This document shows positions 1-5,071 of a DNA stretch of 6,091 bases, piece after piece. The DNA comes from an uncultured Pseudomonadales bacterium (lineage in GTDB: Bacteria; Pseudomonadota; Gammaproteobacteria; Pseudomonadales; IMCC2047), in assembly GCA_947258895.1 (NCBI GenBank), contig CAMYKE010000324.1, forward strand, positions 1 through 6,091. Direction: 5' to 3'. The position numbers and the translations under genes are program-made. Under the pieces are notes generated by a model. The model ran no database searches. It saw nothing but the letters and a program-made list of their open reading frames with translations, and was not told where the DNA came from. The number at the start of each line of letters is the position of its first letter. The first letter of the stretch is position 1.

Positions 1-123
1 CCATTCAATGCTTAAAATATTATTCGGCGACAGCGTAAACCCGCCCCGGGACCCGCCTGCTGCGGGCCGTGCCGCAAAAAAACACCGGCAACAAGCCCGA
101 CCGGGGCCTGCAGGCCGAGCGCA
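1..123. other. Non-coding left edge downstream of the DUF3106 gene
   Basis: No gene is supported here. Read on the minus strand, after the TAG of the DUF3106 gene, there is a weak 6-bp stem (93-98 with 104-109, one G-T pair, 5-base loop), then ten bases, then seven T (82-76). This could be a poor intrinsic terminator for the sigma operon, but the gap between stem and T run is too long for a classical one. A second small perfect hairpin (52-56 with 62-66) has no T run on either side. Confidence 0.35.
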
Positions 124-633
124 CTACCGCTTGTCAGTCAGTCGCCCCGACTTCCTTTTTTGTATGTAATTCTGGCGATCGATCATCCGGTCACGCCAGG
201 CCCGCTTCTTGTCCAGGGGCAAGTTCTTCCAGCGCTCGCGCAATTGCCGTTTCCTGGCCGGCGGGAGGTCCTTGAATCGCTGCCGCGCATCGCGCAGCCG
301 CTGCTGCTGCTCCGGCGTGAGTTGCTTAAAGCGCTCAAACCGATCCCGAATCCTTTGCTTCTGCTCGTCCGGGAGGGCGCGCCAATTTCTGAATTGCTGC
401 TGCGCGCGTTTACGCTGCAGCGGGGTCATGCTCTGCCAGCGGTCGGCGCCTCGTTGCAGCAATAACTGGCGCTCCTCCGGGAGCTGGTCCCACTTGCTCG
501 CGAAGCGCTCTAGCAACCGCTGTTGCCTGCTATCCAGCTGCTCCCAGGCCAAACCGGTAGCGGCGGCGCTCCAGCCAATGCTGAAGCACGCCAGCAGCGC
601 AATAAATAACCGGTTAACCCCGTTACTCTTCAT
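124..633 (-). CDS. Exported basic DUF3106-family protein
   Basis: 169 aa. A hydrophobic signal peptide covers about residues 8-26 (RLFIALLACFSIGWSAAA), so the product is predicted to be periplasmic. The rest is helical, very rich in Arg, Lys and Gln, and made of about six tandem units of 15-19 residues from residue 41 to 150. Each has the form RF..W..LP.E.R..L (for example FRNWRALPDEQKQRIRD), with an aromatic pair and a Leu-Pro or Leu-Thr-Pro turn. This pattern is typical of DUF3106, a family of unknown function found beside ECF sigma factors. I chose the ATG at 633 because it begins the signal peptide and has GAGGT (639-643) five bases upstream; the longer reading from 870 would be nonsense in frame with the neighbour's coding region. 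The gene overlaps the preceding one by 11 bases. A scaffold, ligand or sensor role for the sigma system is inference. Confidence 0.88.
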   Translation of the reverse strand: MKSNGVNRLFIALLACFSIGWSAAATGLAWEQLDSRQQRLLERFASKWDQLPEERQLLLQRGADRWQSMTPLQRKRAQQQFRNWRALPDEQKQRIRDRFERFKQLTPEQQQRLRDARQRFKDLPPARKRQLRERWKNLPLDKKRAWRDRMIDRQNYIQKRKSGRLTDKR

Positions 634-880
634 TTTCAACCTCACTGGTTTGCTCTTCATCTGACGCCACCGACCCTGCATCTTTATCCAGCTCTCCCGG
701 CCCCGCAGTTTCTTCAAATTGCAGCTCTGCAACCTCGCCAGGCGGCAGCCATTCCCCCTGCGTGGTCTCCCAGCGCCCGAGAAATTCCAGGAACTCGGCG
801 TCCAGGCTTTCCGCATCATCTGCCGCCAGCAGCAGGTTACTAGTGAACAACAGGCTCCAGGCCAGCGCACTATGCTTCAC
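623..880 (-). CDS. Small, strongly acidic exported protein of the sigma operon
   Basis: 85 aa if translated from the GTG at 880. This start gives a clean signal peptide (residues 1-20, MKHSALAWSLLFTSNLLLAA) directly followed by an Asp/Glu-rich mature part. The ATG at 946 would add an unrelated N-terminal stretch and lie deep in the preceding gene. AGGGG (891-895) sits ten bases upstream of the GTG. The mature protein has a conserved-looking core with hydrophobic and aromatic residues (LDAEFLEFLGRWE, residues 26-38) and an almost purely acidic, probably disordered tail (residues 57-85). No Cys is present. Similar small proteins with a D.EFLEFLG.W core occur next to such sigma factors, but I know no named family or function. 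It overlaps both neighbours by 11 bases. Its charge is opposite to that of the DUF3106 protein made from the next gene, which suggests a periplasmic partnership (inference). Confidence 0.72.
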   Translation of the reverse strand: MKHSALAWSLLFTSNLLLAADDAESLDAEFLEFLGRWETTQGEWLPPGEVAELQFEETAGPGELDKDAGSVASDEEQTSEVENEE

Positions 881-1259
881 CGGGTTGCAACCCCTGCTCC
901 TCCAGCCACACATAGAACTCCAGCTCCTCAAAAAATTCGAGCTCATCGGGCTCTCCCAATAGTTCGGTATCTGCGAGGAGCTCCTCGAAGCCCTGGTTTG
1001 CCGGTTGCTCGTTATTTACCAGCACTAGCAGCGCGACGGCGAATACGCTGGCAGTTGCAAAACCACCGGCCCAGAGCCAATGCGTGGCCCTGCGCGGGGT
1101 TTGCCGGTCGAGTTCCGCGAGCGCCAATGCACGGGCCTGGCGTAGCCGGGACAGCGTCGCCGCATCCAGCTCGCCGGCTTTACGCTCGAGTTGCTGCTTG
1201 ACTTGTGCCGCGACCTGCTCATCGCTCAGCGGTTGTTTGTCCGGATGTTCATCCGTCAT
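870..1259 (-). CDS. Single-pass membrane protein, DUF3619-like, probable anti-sigma factor
   Basis: 129 aa. The N-terminal 60 residues are hydrophilic and helical, followed by one membrane segment at about residues 61-82 (HWLWAGGFATASVFAVALLV). An Arg-Arg pair lies just before the segment, which predicts N-in/C-out. The C-terminal tail (83-129) is very acidic and aromatic (DELEFFEELEFYVWLEE). Layout and position directly after an ECF sigma gene match the DUF3619 family and its gammaproteobacterial relatives. There is no His/Cys zinc anti-sigma motif and no Cys at all, so this is not a ZAS-type anti-sigma factor. Start: ATG 1259 with GAGGAA (1267-1272) seven bases upstream, overlapping the sigma stop by 11 bases; the longer reading from 1292 adds residues that copy the sigma coding region out of frame. 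Binding the sigma factor through the cytoplasmic N-terminus is inferred from context. Confidence 0.83.
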   Translation of the reverse strand: MTDEHPDKQPLSDEQVAAQVKQQLERKAGELDAATLSRLRQARALALAELDRQTPRRATHWLWAGGFATASVFAVALLVLVNNEQPANQGFEELLADTELLGEPDELEFFEELEFYVWLEEQGLQPGEA

Positions 1260-1782
1260 CTTCCAGTTCCTCGAGATAGCCACGCAAGGCATGGGTCGCC
1301 CGTGAATAGTGGGTCTTTACACTGCCTTCGGAGCAGCTCATCGCGGTAGCGGTCTGTTTCACGCTCAAGCCTTCCCAGGCGCGCAGCAGGAATGCCTGCT
1401 GCTGGCGTTGCGGCAGCTGCTGCAGCGCAGAGTCCAGTGCGTCCATACTCTGTTCCCCCGCGACAAGTTCGCTGGCCTCACGATCATTTGGATGACTAAA
1501 GCGCTCCAGCGGTTCCTCCTTATCATCATCGCCGAAGGCCAGCTTGTCGAGCCAGACCCGCCACCGATTGCGCACTTTAGTGCGCCGGTACCAGTCCCGA
1601 ATACGGCTCTGGAGAATGGTATAGAACAACCCGGGCCAATCGCCGGACGGCTTGCTCGCATACTTCTGTACCAGCTTGAGCATGGCGTCCTGCACCAGGT
1701 CGAGGGCATCTTCCCGATTGCCCACGGCCTGGTAGGCGATGCAATAGGCCCTGCGCTCCACAGATGCCAAAAACTGATCCAT
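1249..1782 (-). CDS. ECF-family RNA polymerase sigma factor
   Basis: 177 aa. Directs RNA polymerase to a small set of promoters. Region sigma-2 covers about residues 5-70: VERRAYCIAYQAVGN, the core-binding stretch EDALDLVQDAMLKLVQKY, then the -10 recognising part LQSRIRDWYRR. A charged linker (75-112) is followed by sigma-4 (about 113-170) with LPQRQQQAFLLRAWEGLS and the helix-turn-helix VKQTATAMSCSEGSVKTHYS. Length and layout are normal for a group 4 (ECF) factor. It heads an operon with a membrane protein and two exported proteins, and the gene for the 11-mer repeat protein lies 128 bases upstream in the same orientation. The ATG at 1782 gives the usual short leader before the first helix but has no nearby ribosome binding site (see the separate entry). 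I saw no convincing promoter in the 128-base gap, so both autoregulation and read-through remain possible. Confidence 0.95.
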   Translation of the reverse strand: MDQFLASVERRAYCIAYQAVGNREDALDLVQDAMLKLVQKYASKPSGDWPGLFYTILQSRIRDWYRRTKVRNRWRVWLDKLAFGDDDKEEPLERFSHPNDREASELVAGEQSMDALDSALQQLPQRQQQAFLLRAWEGLSVKQTATAMSCSEGSVKTHYSRATHALRGYLEELEDDG

Positions 1783-1797
1783 TGCGCGCAGATTGTC

Positions 1798-1812
1798 CAG
1801 ACCTTGCTCCTT
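1798..1812 (-). promoter_or_regulatory. Strong Shine-Dalgarno AAGGAG placed before a CTG, upstream of the sigma ATG
   Basis: On the minus strand a consensus AAGGAG (1812-1807) is followed after six bases by CTG (1800-1798), in frame with the sigma gene. The annotated ATG (1782-1780) lies 24 bases beyond the end of AAGGAG and has no closer purine-rich site. Either translation begins at the non-standard CTG, adding six residues (LDNLRA before MDQFL), or the ATG is used inefficiently. An in-frame TAA lies further upstream, so no longer start is possible. Confidence 0.4.
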
Positions 1813-1857
1813 GACGCGTTAGCCATCGCCGATTGCACCCGTCACCGTCCGGCCGCT

Positions 1858-1890
1858 GGCGGCCCGCGGAAAAACCGTTCACCGGCCGCC
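1858..1890 (-). terminator. GC-rich inverted repeat between repeat-protein gene and sigma gene, possible terminator
   Basis: Arms 1858-1864 (GGCGGCC) and 1884-1890 (GGCCGCC) are perfect 7-base complements with a 19-base spacer, starting 20 bases after the stop of the repeat-protein gene. Inside, on the minus strand, a smaller stem (about 1875-1887, with G-U pairs) runs directly into five T (1874-1870). The two structures exclude each other: the small one looks like a weak terminator, the large one would bury its T run. It may partly separate the repeat gene from the sigma operon, or allow regulated read-through. Termination itself is inferred. Confidence 0.38.
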
Positions 1891-1910
1891 ACAGTGAGAA
1901 AAGCAGGCTC

Positions 1911-2312
1911 CTAGGAACGACGCTGGTCCAGCCGTCGATCAATGCGCTGGCCCTTTCTATCCAGGTGGCGGTCTATGCGATTACCGCGCGTATCGAGACG
2001 GTTATTGATCCGGTCGCCCCGTGCGTCCAGGCGGTTTTCGATCCGATCCCCCCTGGCATCCAGCCTTGCCGCCCGCTCCGTGTTACCGTTCGCACTCGCC
2101 CGGTCCGATCTCCTGTCCAGCCGGTCATTGATCCGGTCGCCCCTGTGATCGAGGCGATTGTCGATGCGATCGCCCCGCGCATCCAGGCGGTTTTCGATCC
2201 GGTCGCCCTTCCTGTCCAGGCGATTTTCGATCCGGTCGCCGGCGTCCGCGTTTGCCATCAGGGGCATAGCCAGTAGTGCAGTTGTCGCTATAGTAGTTAC
2301 TAATTTACGCAT
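1911..2312 (-). CDS. Exported protein of 11-residue GDRIENRLDxR repeats
   Basis: 133 aa. Signal peptide at residues 1-22 or 1-24 (MRKLVTTIATTALLAMPLMA, then NADA). The whole mature part consists of 11-residue units: four in a row (25-68), a degenerate 19-residue insert (69-87, SDRASANGNTERAARLDAR), four more (88-131), then Arg-Ser. The consensus is G-D-R-I-(E/D/N)-(N/R)-R-L-D-x-(R/K). Ile 4 and Leu 8 are the only regular hydrophobic positions, amid alternating Asp/Glu and Arg, which suits an amphipathic helix or hendecad coiled coil with many salt bridges. The ATG at 2312 is chosen over one at 2354 because AGAGGAA (2319-2325) lies six bases upstream and the signal peptide starts there. I recognise similar proteobacterial hypothetical proteins but no function. 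It precedes the sigma operon in the same orientation and may belong to its regulon (inference). Confidence 0.85.
   Translation of the reverse strand: MRKLVTTIATTALLAMPLMANADAGDRIENRLDRKGDRIENRLDARGDRIDNRLDHRGDRINDRLDRRSDRASANGNTERAARLDARGDRIENRLDARGDRINNRLDTRGNRIDRHLDRKGQRIDRRLDQRRS
1920..2240 (-). repeat. 33-bp tandem repeat array inside the 11-mer repeat gene
   Basis: Eight coding copies with a 33-base period, reading on the minus strand roughly GGCGACCGGATCGAAAATCG plus 13 further bases. Four copies lie at 2240-2109 and four at 2051-1920, separated by a 57-base degenerate segment (2108-2052). Copies differ mostly at third codon positions and at the variable residues, so the array is old and selected at protein level. 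Because the period is a multiple of three, gain or loss of units would keep the frame. Confidence 0.85.
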
Positions 2313-2428
2313 TGTCAGTTCCTCTTGTTTCCCGATTAATAAATTGTTGTACACTACTACAACGCGGGCCGGGCGAATCGGTTGACAACCTTTTTAAACC
2401 ATTGAAAACCAGGATGTAATAGATCGAC
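2313..2428. promoter_or_regulatory. Divergent intergenic region with a 6-bp inverted repeat
   Basis: This 116-base AT-richer spacer must hold promoters for the repeat-protein gene (minus) and the DksA-like gene (plus). A perfect inverted repeat GTTGTA (2346-2351) / TACAAC (2358-2363) with a six-base spacer lies 34 bases upstream of the repeat gene's ATG and could be an operator. Its right arm overlaps a possible minus-strand -35 (TTGTAG, 2362-2357), with an A/T-rich -10-like stretch TATTAA or ATTAAT (about 2341-2335) at 15-16 bases spacing. On the plus strand TTGACA (2382-2387) is a perfect -35, but I see no good -10 at the right distance. All assignments are tentative. Confidence 0.35.
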
Positions 2429-2791
2429 ATGAGTAAACTGGATCACCCGGAGCCGGCGGCACAGCGCGACAAACTGCTCGCACTGCAGTCCGAGTTGGAA
2501 AGATTGCTGGAACACGGCAAGGCGGCGACGGAAACGGTACAGCTCGATCAGTCCAGGGTCGGGCGGCTGTCGCGCATGGACGCCCTGCAACAACAGGCCA
2601 TGGCGCGCGCCGGCCAGGAGCAGCTCACGAGCCGACTGCTAGTGGTCAAACGCGCGCTGGTGGCGCTGCAAACGGGCGACTACGGCTTCTGTGAGGAATG
2701 CGGGGGCTCGATCGACAGCGCGCGCCTGCAGGCACGCCCGGAATCGCTGTATTGCCTCAGGTGCCAGAATGCCCTGGAACAGGGAAGCTAG
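2429..2791 (+). CDS. TraR/DksA-family zinc-finger protein
   Basis: 120 aa. Members bind the secondary channel of RNA polymerase and modulate initiation. Residues 10-80 form the expected helical hairpin, with the family signature DQSRVGRLSRMDALQQQAMA at 40-59, which contains the acidic residues near the coiled-coil tip (Asp 40 and Asp 51). The C-terminus holds a four-cysteine zinc finger, C88-x2-C91-x17-C109-x2-C112 (GFCEECGGSID ... LYCLRCQ). At 120 residues it is shorter than E. coli DksA (151) and fits the small stand-alone DksA-like proteins, so I do not call it dksA. The ATG at 2429 has only a weak ribosome binding site; AGGA (2411-2414) is 14 bases away. No neighbour shares its strand. 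Which promoters it acts on cannot be read from the sequence. Confidence 0.92.
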   Translation: MSKLDHPEPAAQRDKLLALQSELERLLEHGKAATETVQLDQSRVGRLSRMDALQQQAMARAGQEQLTSRLLVVKRALVALQTGDYGFCEECGGSIDSARLQARPESLYCLRCQNALEQGS

Positions 2792-2794
2792 CCC

Positions 2795-2811
2795 GTATCA
2801 GTCACTGATAC
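2795..2811. terminator. Perfect 7-bp hairpin after the DksA-like gene
   Basis: GTATCAG (2795-2801), loop TCA, CTGATAC (2805-2811), beginning four bases after the stop codon of the DksA-like gene. No T run follows on either strand, so it is not a canonical intrinsic terminator. It may act as an mRNA 3' end stabiliser, a Rho-assisted end or a protein-binding palindrome. It lies in the spacer between two convergent genes. The remainder of the spacer (2812-2941) shows no supported feature. Confidence 0.4.
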
Positions 2812-2941
2812 AGCACCAAACCTGAGAATAATCCATGAAAACAGGCATTTTCTTGAAGCCGAAAATTTACAGTCTGCTAAATATGCTTTCGCGCGACCTG
2901 CGCACCAATCGGTGACGGATGCGGGCTAGGGGGGCAGCCAG

Positions 2942-3248
2942 TTATTCCGTGCTTACCGGATAACCGGCCTCTTGCCAGCCGCGATAGCCGCCGGCCATTG
3001 ACAGCACCCGGGTATAACCCATCGCGCGCAAGCTGTCGGCTGCCAGCGCCGAACGATAGCCACCGCCGCAGTAGAGCACGATTTCCTGGACCGGATCAGG
3101 AATGGTGTTTTCAATATCGCGCTCCAGTATACCCTTCCCCAGGTGCATCGCGCCGCCGATATGGCCCGTGGATTCGGTGCACATCGGTTTCGCGGATGCG
3201 GGTTTTTGCGTCCGCCACGACCCGGAGAAAGAGGGGCGAATGCTCCAT
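2942..3248 (-). pseudogene. Rhodanese-like sulfurtransferase gene, broken by an internal deletion with frameshift
   Basis: The two ends belong to one known small rhodanese family but are in different frames. From ATG 3248, the first 20-23 residues (MEHSPLFLRVVADAKTRIRE) are the typical N-terminus. From about 3166 down to the TAA at 2942, another frame gives the catalytic half: GHIGGAMHLGKGILERD, then the active-site loop LYCGGGYRSALAA with the catalytic Cys, then AGGYRGWQEAGYP. Only 22 bases separate the Glu of IRE (3191-3189) from the Gly-His of GHI (3166), where relatives known to me have roughly 29 codons including the DVRE strand. About 60-70 bases are therefore missing, a number not divisible by three. 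The gene starts seven bases after elbB stops, as the operon's last gene. An ATG at 3184 could still yield an N-terminally truncated piece, but this would lack half the fold. An assembly error is less likely than a true deletion because so much is missing. Confidence 0.8.
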
Positions 3249-3255
3249 GCGCGGG

Positions 3256-3909
3256 TTACACCAGCGCCAGCACTTGCTGCACGCACTCATCGATACCCGC
3301 GGCGGCATCGCTGATTTTATTGGCCAACATGTAGGCCGGGGTCGTCACCAGCTTGCGTTCGCGGTCGACCACCGCGCTCTCAACCGGGCAGGGAATATGC
3401 ACACCGCCACTGGCTTCGATCGCCGCGGCGGTTTCGGCATCGTTACCGATGGTAAACTCGACGCCATCGCCGCAGATGGCCGCCGCCATCGCCGGTGCAA
3501 TACAAATCAGGCCGATGGGCTTGCCCGCCGCGTGCATCGCCCGGGCGAAGCCAAGGAAGTCGGGATTGACCTGGTACTGCGCGCCCTGCACCGCGAAATC
3601 ACACAGGTTCTTGGCCGCGCCATACCCTCCCGGCACCAGCAACGCGTCGAAATCGGCGGCTTGCGCCTGCGCCAGATCCTTGATCTGGCCGCGACAGATT
3701 CGCGCCGCCTCCTCGAGCACGTTGCGCCGCTCGTCCGCCATCACCTCTCCGGTGAGATGATTGATAACATGCAGTTGCTCGACATTGGGCGCAAAACACT
3801 GGATCTCGGCGCCGGCCCGCTCCAGCGCCAGCAACGTGCAGACCGACTCGTAGACCTCCGAGCCGTCATAGACGCCACATCCGGACAACACTACCGCTAC
3901 TCTCGTCAT
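3256..3909 (-). CDS. elbB: ElbB, DJ-1/PfpI-family glyoxalase-like protein
   Basis: 217 aa, the same length as E. coli ElbB, and closely similar along its whole length: VVLSGCGVYDGSEVYESV near the N-terminus, CFAPN (38-42), VINHLTGEVM (48-57), RNVLEEAARI, LVPGGYGAAKNL (91-102), then the nucleophile elbow LICIAPAMAA with Cys 136, and VTTPAYMLA near the C-terminus. The family is annotated as isoprenoid-biosynthesis-associated with weak glyoxalase activity (methylglyoxal to lactate without a cofactor); its physiological substrate is poorly established. ATG 3909 has AGGAGA (3917-3922) seven bases upstream. It follows arsM after 74 bases, which contain an imperfect small hairpin (3939-3943 with 3953-3957) and no clear terminator, so co-transcription is plausible. 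Its presence beside arsM suggests a role in aldehyde or thiol stress here (inference). Confidence 0.95.
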   Translation of the reverse strand: MTRVAVVLSGCGVYDGSEVYESVCTLLALERAGAEIQCFAPNVEQLHVINHLTGEVMADERRNVLEEAARICRGQIKDLAQAQAADFDALLVPGGYGAAKNLCDFAVQGAQYQVNPDFLGFARAMHAAGKPIGLICIAPAMAAAICGDGVEFTIGNDAETAAAIEASGGVHIPCPVESAVVDRERKLVTTPAYMLANKISDAAAGIDECVQQVLALV

Positions 3910-3983
3910 ACTATAATCTCCTGTAAGTGGTCACCAATGTGCGCGACTAAATCGCACGGAGCCATTGACGCCGGGATTGGACA

Positions 3984-5033
3984 CTAGCAACAAGCCCCGC
4001 CGGCCGGGATTTTCTCATCGCCAAACGGAATGCTGGTCCCGCAACCGTCGAAGATACCATAATGATGCTCCCAACCGCCGCTGAACTCAAAGTGCTCCTG
4101 AAAGCGCGACTCGTTTAGCATGCGATAGGTGTTGCCACACACCGGGAACTCCTCGCCGGTCCTGATCCGGTGATGGCTGTCCAGCACGAATTCATATGGC
4201 TGATGGGCGACTGTGCCCCGGTAGCGGACCGCCTGGCCGAAGTTCTCGCAGGACGGCTCGAGGCCGGGGATCCTGAACAGGCGATAGGTGGCCGAATAAA
4301 ACCGGATAGCGCCGATCCTGGCCTCCAACTCTGGGTTATCGATGGTTAACCGCCGGTCTTCCACCAGGCGTGGATCCGGGAACCCGGCGTTGCGGGCAAT
4401 ATTCAGGAAGTCATTCCAGTACAGCGCCCCGCCCAGGCATTCACCATAGAGCACGGGGTCTGCCTGCAGTGCGGCGGGCACCCGCCGATCGGAATAGACG
4501 TCGGAAAAGTACATCTCCCCACCCGGCTTGAGCAACCGGTAGGCTTGCCTGAGCACCGCTTCCTTGTCGGGAGACAGGTTAATTACACAATTCGAGACGA
4601 TAATATCGAAACTCTGGTCGGCAAAACCGAGCTCGTCGAGGCGCTCGATAAAGCCTTTCCTGAATTCGACATTGGGCTCGCGAAACCCGAAACGCTCGCG
4701 ATGGTACTTGATATGGCGCCTCGCGACCGCGAGCTGCTCATCCGTCATGTCGACACCGACCACGTATCCCTGTTCGCCAGCCAGCGCCGCCAGGGCATAC
4801 GCGTCGCGGCCCGAACCGCTGCCCAGATCCAGGATCCGCATCCCGGCCAGCTGTTGCGGTGCGACCAGGCCACAGCCGTAATAACGGGACAGCACCTCCT
4901 CGTCGATGTTGCCCAGCACCGCCTTCAGGTAGGGCGGAACGCTCGCATCGCTCCAACAGGCATTGGTTTGCAGGTCTTCCGATCCGCCAAGCTTCGCGCC
5001 GTAATAGTTCTGTACTTGCTGGTGGGTAGTCAT
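3984..5033 (-). CDS. arsM: Arsenite S-adenosylmethionine methyltransferase
   Basis: 349 aa, cytoplasmic. Transfers methyl groups from SAM to trivalent arsenic, giving mono-, di- and trimethylated species. The SAM-binding motif is ILDLGSGSGRDAY (67-79), with GVDMTDEQL at 93-101. All four conserved cysteines are present: C26 (TNACW), C54 (YYGCGL), C149 (SNCVINLSPDK) and C199 (GECLGGALYW). Spacings C54-C149 (95) and C149-C199 (50) equal those of human AS3MT (61/156/206), so As(III) binding and catalysis should be intact. The C-terminal domain (about 245-349) has CENFGQAVRYRGT, FPVCGNTYRML (C299), FDGCGTSIPF (C331) and ends in a vicinal Cys pair (348-349). This makes it a long-form ArsM, longer than the roughly 280-residue bacterial type. 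ATG 5033 has AGGA (5044-5047) ten bases upstream. It follows the oxidoreductase gene after 38 bases, so the two are probably one operon. Confidence 0.94.
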   Translation of the reverse strand: MTTHQQVQNYYGAKLGGSEDLQTNACWSDASVPPYLKAVLGNIDEEVLSRYYGCGLVAPQQLAGMRILDLGSGSGRDAYALAALAGEQGYVVGVDMTDEQLAVARRHIKYHRERFGFREPNVEFRKGFIERLDELGFADQSFDIIVSNCVINLSPDKEAVLRQAYRLLKPGGEMYFSDVYSDRRVPAALQADPVLYGECLGGALYWNDFLNIARNAGFPDPRLVEDRRLTIDNPELEARIGAIRFYSATYRLFRIPGLEPSCENFGQAVRYRGTVAHQPYEFVLDSHHRIRTGEEFPVCGNTYRMLNESRFQEHFEFSGGWEHHYGIFDGCGTSIPFGDEKIPAGGACC

Positions 5034-5071
5034 CTGGTTTGGGTCCTGGATTGCCGGTGATGCATAAACCG

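Noticed and set aside
634..870. Extension of the DUF3106 gene to an ATG at 870
   Set aside because: The added 79 residues lie in another frame over the acidic protein gene and would put the signal peptide in the middle of the protein.
1920..2240. CRISPR-like array
   Set aside because: The repeats are directly tandem with no unique spacers and a coding period of 33 bases; no cas gene is present.
1833..2276. Plus-strand open frame of 147 codons with Pro/Val-rich repeats (FDPVA-type)
   Set aside because: It mirrors the 33-base repeats of the minus-strand exported repeat protein, which has a signal peptide and a good ribosome binding site. The plus-strand reading has neither.
2382..2410. Sigma-70 promoter for the DksA-like gene built on TTGACA at 2382
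   Set aside because: The -35 is perfect but no acceptable -10 lies 15-18 bases downstream. The hexamer is also part of the small palindrome GTTGACAAC.
2835..2915. Plus-strand ORF of 26 codons (MKTGIFLKPKIYSLLNMLSR...)
   Set aside because: Weak ribosome binding site, no recognisable similarity, and its length is expected by chance in an AT-richer spacer.
3249..3286. Rhodanese start at ATG 3286
   Set aside because: The first 34 residues in that frame are low-complexity Ser/Arg/Ala sequence overlapping elbB, while the true family N-terminus is seen in the other frame from 3248.
2998..3987. Plus-strand open frame of 329 codons opposite elbB and the rhodanese remnant
   Set aside because: It is antisense to a clearly conserved ElbB gene, its translation is rich in Arg/His without any recognisable domain, and long antisense frames are common in GC-rich DNA.
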